Below are positions 46,127-57,743 of a stretch of DNA of 64,000 nt, piece after piece. Position numbers and translations under genes: made by a program. How positions within the stretch are numbered: the stretch's first letter is position 1; every line of letters begins with the position of its first letter. This stretch comes from Acridotheres tristis (Eukaryota; Chordata; Aves; Passeriformes; Sturnidae). The stretch spans positions 51,077,154 to 51,141,153 of the forward strand of contig CM072887.1 in NCBI GenBank assembly GCA_037013685.1, in the 5' to 3' direction. The notes beneath the pieces were generated by a model, which did not search any database, was not told the DNA's origin, and worked only from the letters and a program-made list of their open reading frames with translations.

Positions 46127-49100
46127 AGCTAAATTCTTCCCCCACTTAGATAGAGAAACCTTGCTGAAATCTCTAGGCTAGATCCACTGGTATGTTCTGG
46201 CTGCTTTGCCTGTTTTAGCAATACAGAGCAGCTGTAAATCCAGTTTAACTTGCCACTTCTGTCAGCTTTACCATGCCAGATTAGCACTGCTGTTAGCCTC
46301 ACAAATACCAACATCTGGAGGTTCTCGTACTGCCCAGTCTGACTTTAAACCTTGCAAATCTGCAATTCATCCACCCATCAGCACAGCTGTCAGGATCAGC
46401 CTGAGGTAGTTCTTCACCCTGAGCAAAATGTATTTACCACAATCCCCCATCCTACATTCCTGCAGTCAACCAGGCAGATCAAACAAAATTCACGTAATGA
46501 TCAGCTCTGTTATTCCCTGGCCGATTGCCCAGTTGTTCTGGAGGGTGACTCCTGACCTCTCTGGGAGCAGGTGCCTTTCTATGCAGGTCTGCGAATTCAA
46601 GTCAGCTGGGAAAACAAAACACACTGCTTCTTTGTACTTTTGTATTTCTTTGGATGTCAGGAAACAGAGCTAAGTCTTGTTTCCTGCTCCTCAGCCAGGG
46701 GAGGTAGGGGAAACTGGAAGTAGATGTAGAGAAAGACAGAAAAAGGGCAGATCAAAAGGATCAAGGAAAAAATAATAATAATAATAATAATTAAAAAAAC
46801 CCCACCAAACAAACAAAAACCAACCAACCACCCACTGCTTCACTCTGCTCTGTAAAGCAGTACATCTTGGAAACAATACGTCCTTCCACCCCCATCCCAA
46901 GTCTTTCTCTCTAGGGATATACAACCGTCTCAGGGATTAATATTATTTTCTTGCAACATTCAAGTGCTGCTGCACTTTCAGTCTTATAAAAAACCCTCAA
47001 AAAACCCAGCCTCTTCATTTGCTTTTTGCCTGATAAAAATGTACATAAAAAAGAATCAGAGAGAACTGGGAGGGGAGCAGGTGTATTCATGTCATCTTTG
47101 ATTTTCTAAGAAGAAAGGCTTTACTTTATATATAAATAAGTTGACAGGAAAAATTAAAAATTTCGGTGCATTTTATTTTTGCCCAGCTCAGTCCCAACCC
47201 CTCACTCTGAATGCATTAATACATCCACCTTCAGCACAGCCGGGCCCTTCGTGTTGCCATGGAACTGAAACCTTTGCAGTTTGGGTGGTGATGTACTTAA
47301 GCTGTACTTATGCTTTGGAAGCATACTGTTCTTACACTTCCTATAACAGAAGCAAAATCACTGCATAGCATTAACTCCCTTAGTATTTAAGGCATTCAAT
47401 GTCTCTCTTGCCTGCTCGTTTTCACACAGGGTTTGCTTTTTCTATCTTGCTACATGCAAATGAAACACATTTGACATGGCTTTTCTCATCTTCATGAACT
47501 CAACAGCTCACATGCTGAGCACATCAGAGAAGGTCCACAAGACCATGGTCTTTCCCTCTTTAATAGGAGGCTGTTTTCAGGCCTGCAGCAGCTGAGATGA
47601 GGGCTGCAGAAGGCATAAGTGTATGAAATATATGTGGATACAGAAAAGTATTATCTTTCAAGGTGGCATTTTAAACAGACTTTTGAAACCTAATAAACCT
47701 ATGTATTGCTAATGCTCTTGATGTTCCTGAATATTCTTTTATACCCATTTCTCTGGATAAACAAATTACACTATAAAGATCCTGCAGCGGGGACCAAATC
47801 TTTCAATACCTTTCTTTAACAACCTAGGCTGGTGGGATATCAGTGGTAAACACAGGTTTGGGCACTTCAGTTAGAGAAAAAACAAAGTCAGCACAATTCT
47901 GTGTCATCATAAAGATTCAGCCTACAGTGATTATCTTCAGCAGATCTGAGCCTTCTGCCAAAGCTTCTGAAAATGCCTGTAACACGAATTGCAAATACAT
48001 AGATTTTTATGCTCAAAGCAAAAGCAGAGTACAAAAATATCCAAGTTCATTATAAAAAATATTAGCATAGTAAATAAATCAACAAACAAACAAATAGCCA
48101 TTCATATATGTAAACATTGGATCTGTACCTGCAGAAACAACTGGAAGCCAGTCCATGGTCTGAAGCCAGCTTGAAGCTTTTTTTGTCCCAAGTTAAATAT
48201 TTGCATAGTATTAAGCTTAAAATTAAAGCATTTGCTGAAGAAACTTGCTGACTTGTGTATATGGAAAAACAAGAGGGAATTTACTGTCCCTGCACACTGG
48301 GGCAGATTCTTGGGATGCCTTCTCCTTCCCATGAATTCCTGGACAGCAGAGAGACAGACAGACTACCGACCGGGGAATTCCCCTCTTGGTTTCCGGAGGA
48401 TTTTGTGTGCAGGCTGGACAGAGAGGCAATAACCCAGGTAGCGACTTTATGAAGGCAGCATTTGTTGTGTTGGTGCCTGCCCCTCGACCACCTGGTAACA
48501 CTCCTTCCTTTTAGCATTGTCCCAGCTCAGAAAAGCCCCATTCACCCAGCACCTCCACCCGTGCAGGTTGGACTGGTCCTTGTGCCACTCCCAGCCCCCC
48601 ATTCCTGGTATGCCAGCCACAGGCAGGCTCTGGCCACTCACTGCCCCAGGGACACGAGCTGGAGGCTGCTCACAAGAGGGGCTTTCTGAGGCAGGGCTGG
48701 CCCCTGGCGCCCACTTGCCAAAATAAGGCACAAAAGCACTGCTGTCTCTGTGTCTGTCAGACCAGAGCAAGGCAGCTGCTTCCCTCCCTGTCCCTAGGTG
48801 CTAGCGGGTCACACGAGACCCTGTGAGTGCTGTTTCTGGGTTTTCTTTTCTGCCCTCTGCAGAGGACAGAGCTTTGCTGGCAGCACAATCTCCCTCTCCT
48901 CCTTCCATCATCAGCACGAGTCTGACAGTCGCATGTCCCCATCGCTGCATCCATTACCTCCAGTTTATGTAAGGCTCCCACCATCAGCTTTCAAGTTACA
49001 GGAAAATGTATATTGAGCTGTGATGAAAGGCCAGTGCAATGTCAAGAGCATTAAAAGGACTCCAGGGACTGATTAGAGTCAAAAAGGAAAGGATTTATGA

Positions 49101-49699
49101 TGGTTAATAAAGTTAAATCTGCCAGAGTCCTGCTTATTCTTCCCAACTGCAGGTAATCAGATCTTAAAGGAAAAATTATTAAGGTGTAAAATTATTAAGG
49201 GTATTACGATCCTATCTGAAAGAAAACCTATGTGTTGCTGTGAAGCACCTGGCCAGGAGAGTCAGGCTAATTGTGGCACCCACACTGACCCCAAGGAAGA
49301 GAGGAAAAGGAGATACATCACCTGCCCTGTGCCTTGGATTAGTGGCAAGGACCTCAGTACCAATCTTGTCACCTGAATAGACCCCAGTGGATCCTTCTGG
49401 TACCTGCCACTCCTGTTGGCAGCTGGGACAGAGCTAGGACTTCCAGAGACCATGGAGCACCACACTGAGCCTCAGCAACAAGCATGGCCAGGCAGGGAAG
49501 AAAAGCTTCCCCCTTTGTTGTCACATATCCACAAGGGAAAAGGACAAAGCAAAGAAGGAAGCTCTTGCCTCTCCTAGTCTGGTGTCACATATGCACCTTC
49601 TGCTGAAGAATGCAATCTACCTGTATACCATAGGACTGCTCTGAAACTTGATTTAAATGTTTTATAATCTAATGTGCCTGAAAGTTAGCATAATTTTAC
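46127..49699. other. Unique sequence with a GC-rich patch
   Basis: No gene recognised. GC-rich sequence at 48.45-48.95 kb gives many overlapping open frames on both strands (up to 107 codons, minus strand), as expected when stops are rare. None has a domain. Confidence 0.5.
46768..46792. repeat. (AAT)n microsatellite
   Basis: About seven AAT units follow a short A run and precede 'ttaaaaaaac'. It lies in an A-rich stretch that continues as 'caaacaaacaaaaac'. Confidence 0.85.
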
Positions 49700-49882
49700 A
49701 AGACACTGGAACTGGTTGCCCAGAGCAGCTGTGGGTGTCCCATCCCTGGAAGTGTTCCAGGCTAGGCTGGATAGTGCTCTGAGCAACCTGGTCTAGTGGA
49801 AAGTGTCCCTGCCCATGACAGGGGCGTTGGAACTAGATGGTCTTTAAAAGTCCTTTCCAACTGAAGTAATTCTGTGATTCTA
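49700..49882 (+). mobile_element. CR1 LINE, 3' tail fragment
   Basis: A forward CR1 tail of about 183 bp. Diagnostic blocks in order are 'gacactggaactggttgccc', 'gtcccatccctggaagtgtt', 'ccaggctaggctggatagtg', 'ctgagcaacctggtctagtg', 'tgtccctgcccatgacaggg', 'ttggaactagatggtcttta' and the terminal 'attctgtgattcta' repeat. It is strongly 5' truncated and non-coding. It is the same general CR1 type as the 37-39 kb copy and appears less diverged. Confidence 0.95.
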
Positions 49883-52800
49883 GGAAGTTAATGATTTTCC
49901 ACATTGAAATAACAACACTGAGAGAAGGCAAAGCAAAGTGGAGGGCCCAAGTTTAAAAAAACTATTGGGAATTTTCTATCCATATCTAAATTACATGCAC
50001 TTTATTGGATCTCAAGTTTTCATTTTTCTACTGCTTAATAATCACAAATATGTTATATATACCCTTTTCATTTTGTCATTCTTTCACTATATTACATCAA
50101 ATTTAATTTCCTGTGGAAGTGTGTAATCTTTTCAGCTGTCACTGCCTCAGAAGCTTTTCTGTAATAAGCAGAGCCTCGTCCTCTAGCAGGTCGATCTTTT
50201 ATAAGCTGTGCTCCTGCAGATTAGTTTCCTGAAATGTGTGCAATGCTATATGAGAACTGGCAAAAGAGGAGAACCAAAATAACACTCAAAAGGAAAAATA
50301 AACATGAAAACCTTCACTTCCTTCTGACTCTTGTGCTCACCGGTCAAAGGAAATTTTATTTTGATGTGTGTAGATGGCAAATCCGTGAAGGTTATTGCTG
50401 CATATCAGAAGCTTCATAAGATGAGACACAGCCTCCCTTGCCCTACAGTTCATTAAAAGTACAGCTGTGAGATTGCTGCTCACTCTTTGTGCTGGGGAAC
50501 ACCAAGATCACAAGCAGCCACCACTCTGACAGCTGCCTCTCCCCACCACCTGCCCTTGCCACCACGAGAGGTCCCAAAAAAGCCACAATTCCACCAGAAA
50601 ACTGAAAATGTCAACCAAGACACATTCATGCTTTTCATGATGAGATACCTGTGATGGCAGGAAAGCAGACCAGCTGGTCTGTTGGGTCCTTTCCAGACCT
50701 CTGCCCCTGCAGGACATGACACTCATCTTCTTCAAACCAGCTTTCCATTACCAATGCTTACACACACACCAAAACAACTTATTTGCAAAAACACATACCA
50801 ACGGATAATTCCGAATGTTTGAAAATTAATCAACTGACAAGAAAGATGAGCAACAGAAATTCTTATTCCCGTATCCCTCCTGAAAAGGTGCTTAGGTATG
50901 GAAGAGACATTTGGACAAATACAAACAGTCTGCAAAGGGTCATTGTTAATGGTGTTTGGCCAGTAGAGACTACTGGGGGTGGCTACAAAGGTATGCGAGA
51001 AGCCCTGCCAGCAGAAGCAGGTGCAATGCTCTCTCACTTTAGTGGTAGGTGTTGCCTCTGAGAGCTTCTCTTGGAGCTGTCCAGACAGATGTGGAAACCT
51101 TCACCAACCAACCAACACACAGGCTACCCAAGTTGTGAACTGCTTTCCCAAAACACACTGCATTGATCAATGAAGAACGATCTTTCTCTTCCTGCTCCTC
51201 GTAAGACTTCTGTCTTGCTTTTCCTCTCTTACATCACTGCTGTAGCAGTGGATCATCCATATTTCTGACAGTGTCTTCAAAATTACATATAAAAATACAG
51301 TGCATTTAAGCCAGATATGTACTATCAGAGCAAACAGTCATCTCTCCTTATCACATATAACAAGCATTTCACTGAGTTCTCTTCTCATTATTTTGTCTAT
51401 CCATCTCCTTATAATTCTGTTTTATGTTTGTATTTTTAATACTTTAAGAAATGGCTAAGCAGTAAAAAAAAATCCAAGCAGTAAACAGTACTTTAACAGA
51501 AGGTGTTAAATGCAGTGCAATTCCACTCCCATCAGCATGAAGGAACTTTTTTCAGCCAGCTTTGGTGGAAGTTGCACTAGGGCCGTAAGTCAGATGAAGA
51601 TGTTCCATGCTAACAGCTACGTGGTGTGTGCTGAACTGCTTTAGAACCTAAAACAACAATGTAATCACTCTCATAAAACCATTTTGCCGTAGTCTTACAG
51701 GACCTCAGTGTGTGTTAAAAATTTCAAGCCAGAATTGTAGAAAAGAAAAATATGCCAGCTATCAGTGACCTTACATTTTTTGCCTTGTAGGCCATAAATT
51801 GAATATCCTCCCTTCACCAGATGTGGATCTCAGTCTCCATTTCCTTATACAGGGTGAGGAGAACATTCAATTCAAACATGAATTCACTTTCTATTGAAAT
51901 CCTGGTCAAAGATGGTGGGTGATGTAAAGATAAACATCAAGGGAATAACTGCCATCATCTGGTTGAGTTTGGTAAAATGGAGTTAATTTACACTTCTTTA
52001 GGGACTCACTGGAGTGTGAAATTAATCTAATTTAGACTGACCAGAAACTGAAAATGGAATGAAGAAAGAAAGCAATTAAAGACCTTTCTTAAATGCAAAA
52101 AAAGGTACTGCTGTAAGTGCAGCAATACAGTTAAAGTACAGAACAATAAATACAGTTAAAGTACAGAACCCTTCATGCTGCTGCTACCACTCCCTCCTTC
52201 TTGACACAGAGAATAATCGTCTGTATATCTACATATCGTCACTGTACCATTATAATCTCATCCAAAGGAAACGTTGGTAGAATGCTTCTACCAATATCTA
52301 TGAATAAATACATGTTCAAGTTAAAGCAGTTCACTATTCTGCATACAGGCCAGGCCTAGCAGATAAACATCTGCTGGAACAGCTCCATGTAAGTGGTTGT
52401 ACATGTGGCTTAACATTTACTTCAGTGACTTTTAGCACCTTCTTGTTATTGTTTCTGTGCTGTTCCAACAAGCAATGGTTAATGTAAGATGCAGACGTTC
52501 ACATACCGTGTACTTGTGAATAACTGGTTCCCAGAGATGTGGCAGTGATAACATTGTCATCGTAGGAGTCAAAGTAGCTCAGGGTAGATCACATGTCAGT
52601 AGAGGGTCCCACCTGAAAGTATAACAAATCCAGATACTAAGTTCACCATAATCAGAGGTTTACAGCAAGCTCTGCCAATACATTTGTGCATTTCACACAT
52701 TCATCCTGTGCTTTTTCCAGGCTCACAGAAAACATTTTGCCATTCACAATGGTAAGAAAAAGTGCCCTGATGTCGCCACACTGTTTTGGTCCACTGCTCC

Positions 52801-55800
52801 AGACCATATTTCAGGCATACTATCAAGGCATTGAAAACTGGTTTTCAATATTAAAGCAAAAGCTCTTTCTGTCTGGTGGACAGATACAGAATTTCAGATT
52901 TCCCATTTGTCAGGTCCTTGAAAAGCATGTAATTCTTTTCACCAGTACACCAGTGCATTGCCAGTTTGGATTTACCTTTCCTTTTTTTTTCCCCTCTAAC
53001 ATTTTAAATTGATGGTTTGGAAGAAGACACAACACTAGAGCTCTCTTGTAACCTATTTTCTTGAGATCGAGGGATCTTAAGAAAGCATTTACTTCCCACT
53101 GGTGAATACAACCACCTTATTTACAATCATTTGATAATTTAAAATCACTTGACGGGTGATTTTAAATATTTTGGTAGGTAACCAATGCTGAGATGGAAAA
53201 TGAATTTGTATTAGCAGTGCTATCTGCAATGACAAGGCACTGCAACAAACAAACAAACTATCCAATTTCTTAATCAAGCCTTCCCAAACAGAAGCTGATC
53301 TTCCTCCTACTCTACAAGCTGCATCTCATCCTAGAGTAAGCAGTTTTCAAGAAGAAAGTCTGGCAAATAACAAAGAGTTTTCAAGAATTCAGATTGCTTC
53401 TTTGCAATGTTTCTTTGACTCTTCATGCCTCCAAAGTGGCTTGGCTCTTGCCTTTATTACACTTCAGTGAGCAGCCTCAACACCCCACAGCTCACTACTA
53501 TCACATACATCTTCATTTGCTGCCACCTAAGCAAGTCAGTATCTCCTATACTCTGCATTCGGTTTTCAATAACAAGTGTAAAACCATGTAAAGACGAAGT
53601 TACAAAGAACATAATCCATGGGTCCAAAACAATAACAAAATTTATTGGTGAGCGGCGGTATACTGCCCATGGGTATGATGCTACAATGTAATATCTAAAA
53701 TTTGCCTGCTCTGAAACAGTATAAACACAAACAGAGCAGTGCACATATTTTTGAGCATAGGCACACTTAAATGCCAGATGCTGAGCCACAGCTTGGGATC
53801 CAACAGCAGTGAGGAAAACGGGGGAGCAGTGACTGCTCAGAAGGCAGCACTGGCTGGCAGATGGTGTGGAGATCTGTGTGTCAGATAGAGCTGTTCTATG
53901 GAACTCCTGAAATTTTCTTTCCCAATAACTCTCCTTCACCTACAAAAGCAGAATTTCTCAACCCGCTGAAGCCTTCCCAGAGAAATCATTCATGACATAT
54001 CCCCCACAGAAGGATAAACACAGCCAATTTGCCTTCAACAGCAAAACATAGTAAGACATGAAACACATTTTTCTTTTGTTTGCAGATTTATTTGGAGTCA
54101 TTTAATAATGTCCCTAATGACTGCACCTAATCATTTACATTGCAAACTACCAGGACTTTTCAGGTGAATAATTTAAACATTTTTCTTTCTTTTTTCTTTA
54201 TGTCTATTAACAGTAGTGTTGGAAAATGAAAACTATCACAAATACTTTTAAAGTTCTAAATCACTGTATGAATTGAAAAGAATGATCACCAGATAGCTAC
54301 ATCATAAACAGAAATATACAGCACACATGGAACCAAGTGAAATGCAATCTATTATCTCTAGTAAATCAGTTGAAACCTAACTCAAGTTGGTAGCTGTCAC
54401 AAACTACCTCTGACTTCCTGCTCTCCAGTGTCCTGTAGGAAATCAGTTTGTAATTCTCCATTTGATTCCCTTCTGCCCTTCTTCACTGAGTCTTTATCCT
54501 CTTCCTTGGTCAGGTCCAGATTTTCAAGGCCACCAGTTATATCCACCTCATTTCAGAGCTTGCTGTCTCTCTGCTCACAGTTGAGCTGGGAGGGATCTCA
54601 GAGGCCGTGTAGAAGAAAGCCAAAACTGCTCAAAACAAACCACTTCTAACGGAGTCAAGAGGCACAAACGAGCAACAGCTAAGAATTGATGTAATTGCTC
54701 ATGACCCTGACAACTTTCAAGATTTTTTACAAAGATCTTTCTATCAGAGGCCTCCTAATTCCTCACCTGTGGTGAGAAACAAACGCCAAAGTCCCAAATA
54801 TGCACCTAAAAATTGCAAGTCCTAGAAGAGCTTCTTTAAGGCGAATGCAAAGTCTTTCTAGGTGAAGCAGAAGCATGGAAGCCATTGTGAAACGAAATGG
54901 AAATGGAAATTACATGGGAGGTATTTAAGAATGTGATTCTAGCAATAATGGAAATAGTTAGTGTTGACAGAAATCCATTGGGGACCCAGCGCTTAAAATC
55001 TCAGTGGGAGAAAGACTGGGAACTAAACATACAAATCAATATAGTCTATAGAGAAAGAGAAATTGGTAAGAAAATTAATACAATTCTTGTCCAAACTGTT
55101 TATTTTCTAAAGCTAGATAGTGATAATCTCTAGTGCTATCAACTAAAACCTTTGTTTTCACAAGCAGTGTTTCAAGGAAATGCAGTATTAGGCACAGTTA
55201 GAAAAAATAATGGAAGCTGAAATGAAATTTTTGCTTCCAACTTAATTCCACACATGTGCCATCACTCCTTAAAACTGAGTCTACATGTCTTAGGACTATC
55301 CTAAAACTGCATTTATATATACTAAACTACAGATAAGTTACTCCCTTGCCCCAAAGTTTACAACAAAGTACAGCACTGAAGAAGCAAATATGCAACCTTT
55401 TGTATTATAAATATTCATATCAATGCATACAGCAAAGTCACACCAACAGAGCAACAGAGACCTAACAACAACTATTTAGAAACTCCCTATAAAACCATTA
55501 TTGTGCCCCAGGACTCACAAGGGTTTTAGCAATTCTTTCTCCACATGCTCATTTGAAGAATGAACGAGGACTTAAGAAACAGACAAGCATTGAACTCTTT
55601 ACCAAACCCAGATCAGGAGGTATCAAGCCTCAAAAACTCTCCAGACACATATAAGAGAATATATTTTATTATTAATTTCATTAGAAACTATAGCTTCTAA
55701 TTTAAAAAACAAATACGTCTTGATAGCCTTTCAGAAAAACAAGAGTTTAAAATGAAATTTTAAAATGCAATTAATGATCTGAAAAAAACTTTTCTATCCC

Positions 55801-55973
55801 TTCCTCTCAATAAATCTAAAGCTCAAGTATTACTTTCCTGGCACCTGTTTTCTGTTTTACAACTTCAGCATGATTTCAGTAAAGGTGAGAAAGTTGGTAT
55901 TTTGTTCTTTCTGCCATCAGAAGCCACATTACACACAGAACTGCACTTGTATGATTTACTATGCAACACGAAA
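49883..55973. other. Unique non-coding sequence
   Basis: No gene or dispersed repeat recognised. The longest frame is 160 codons (53457-53939, minus), without a domain. A TAAT-rich stretch at 54.08-54.18 kb and a short duplicated segment at 52.12-52.17 kb are the only structures noted. Confidence 0.5.
52124..52169 (+). repeat. 21-bp near-tandem direct repeat
   Basis: An exact 21-base segment (starting aatacagttaaagtacagaa) occurs at 52124-52144 and again at 52149-52169, separated by four bases. Confidence 0.9.
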
Positions 55974-56046
55974 GATGGATGGATGGATGGATGGATGGAT
56001 GGATGGATGGATGGATGGATGGATGGATGGATGGATGGATGGATGA
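55974..56046. repeat. (GATG)18 tetranucleotide microsatellite
   Basis: About 18 uninterrupted GATG units, 73 bp with no imperfections. Translated on the minus strand it gives a Ser-Ile-His-Pro repeat, and in the plus frame Asp-Gly-Trp-Met. This explains the 164-codon minus frame (55876-56370), which should not be taken as a gene. A perfect array of this length is probably polymorphic. Confidence 0.97.
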
Positions 56047-57680
56047 AGTGACAGTAAGATTTATCAGACATCCATGCAGACTGAAGCCCTCTTCTCCATA
56101 CAGAAGAGGCAGAGTACTCGACAATGACACAGGCTTTCCCCCAAACCACACCTCAACACACACTTGCAGCTGCATTCTGGGAGTTAAACAGGAGCAGTAG
56201 TTTCTCAGTAACCGGGAATTACACCGCTGATAGCGACTATTCAGTTCTGCCTTTGTAACGTCAGAACACAAATAGGTCACATCAACAAGTGGGAGGGCAG
56301 GCAGGAAGAGAATGAGAGAAAGAAGATGCAGCTGCAGGCAGGGGGTAAACTGCAGTAGAGGGCTCCACAATGATGCACAGCAATCTGCTGCCCAACAGCA
56401 CTGGGGAATTCAGAAACCGGAAATTGGAAGCACTCCCTGGCACAAAGCTGCACAAAAGGAGTGAGAGACATGCCAGAGCTGTGCAGAAAATAAAGCATGA
56501 AAATCTCCAGACATGCTACTTTTTCTCTTTCTTCGATAAACTGCAGAGAAAGCCTCTAAAATTAAAAAATACTTGTTAGACTGTCCCTGGCACGATATAT
56601 TCCACCAGCACTACTTAATTAATCAAGTACATTACTTTGTCATTTTATCGCTCTATGACTTGCTTTGACCTTTCTCTCTTTTAGACTAATCTTTTTTGTT
56701 TGTTTTTTAAATTCTGCCCCTTATTTTCATGAATGTTTGTGATCACAAAATATATTGAGAGTGACAGACAGTAAACATTACTGGAGGCTGTTGCACTTGG
56801 ACTGTGACTTGGACTGTGATGTGAATGATCATCCAGAGGCGGGTATATCAGCTCAGAGTTAGAAGGTCACTCCAATGCCCATCCCTCCAAGGATCAACAC
56901 TTTTGAAAAACAACCTCTAAAATCGAGATCTAACACCAGGAGAATTTCACAGTAATTCTTATTTCTATTCCAGCTCAGTAATGAAACTCATTTCAGAGAA
57001 CAAAAGTCATTAAACAGAGAATGTTGACAAATGAGACAGAAGATATTGGGGATATGAAAGCACGGGAAAAAACACCCCATTCCACTCCATATCCCATTGG
57101 GATATAACATCTCAAGTACTGGTGAGAGACACACAGAAAAAGACAGACAGAGTCAGTCTAGAAAAGCACAAAGAGATTTGATCACTAATCACAGACAGAA
57201 ACCCATCTGAAAGTCACAACTGTCTCTGCAGGCTCTGAAAGACAGAATTAAATTGGCTTAGTACTATATTCAAAAACGAATTTAATTAGCTGACATTAAG
57301 CAGGATAAGTTTGCAGTACCATGTTGCTCTGACAAGCTGTCTCCAGAAGAGTAAGTGGAAAGTAAAATCTTATTTTTCAGGATGAGATTACGGCCATGCA
57401 CTGAGACAGAAGGTAATGGCATGTCTGCTGAGGGCAGCTGAAACTTGGTGCCGGACATTTCATCTCACACTATAAAAGGATGGTATGTGATAGATGAGCC
57501 AGAAGTGGGAGTTTCAGATTCTGCACATTTATTCATATGGCTGTGCAGCTTCATCCTCCTTCTGCCGTTGCCACTTAGATGAAGAAGAGAACCTCACTGT
57601 ATAACCTCTGCCAGGAGTTTTTCTCCAGTTTCTCACAGTCAGAGCTACCCCCTGGATTGACTACAATACCCTAGGTGCAA
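56047..57680. other. Unique non-coding sequence
   Basis: Nothing recognised except an exact 12-bp tandem repeat (acttggactgtg twice, 56795-56818). Confidence 0.55.
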
Positions 57681-57743
57681 ATTTTTTGTTTGGTTGGTTT
57701 TTGTTGGTTTTTTGGGGGTTTTTGTTTGTTTGTTTGTTTGTTT
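57681..57743. repeat. T/G-rich tract ending in (TTTG)n
   Basis: T/G-only sequence from 57681, with a GTTT-type tetranucleotide run at about 57719-57743 (six units). On the minus strand the codons read as a Lys/Thr/Pro/Asn-rich artefact. Confidence 0.85.

Noticed and set aside
48447..48984. Dense overlapping frames in a GC-rich patch
   Set aside because: Frames exist in several phases on both strands at once, which reflects few stops in GC-rich sequence and not coding selection.
53457..53939. 160-codon minus-strand frame
   Set aside because: No domain, no coding bias and overlapping plus-strand frames. The length is within what chance gives in 64 kb.
55876..56370. 164-codon minus-strand frame with Ser-Ile-His-Pro repeats
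   Set aside because: The repeat section is just the (GATG)18 microsatellite read in frame. The flanks have no recognisable protein features.
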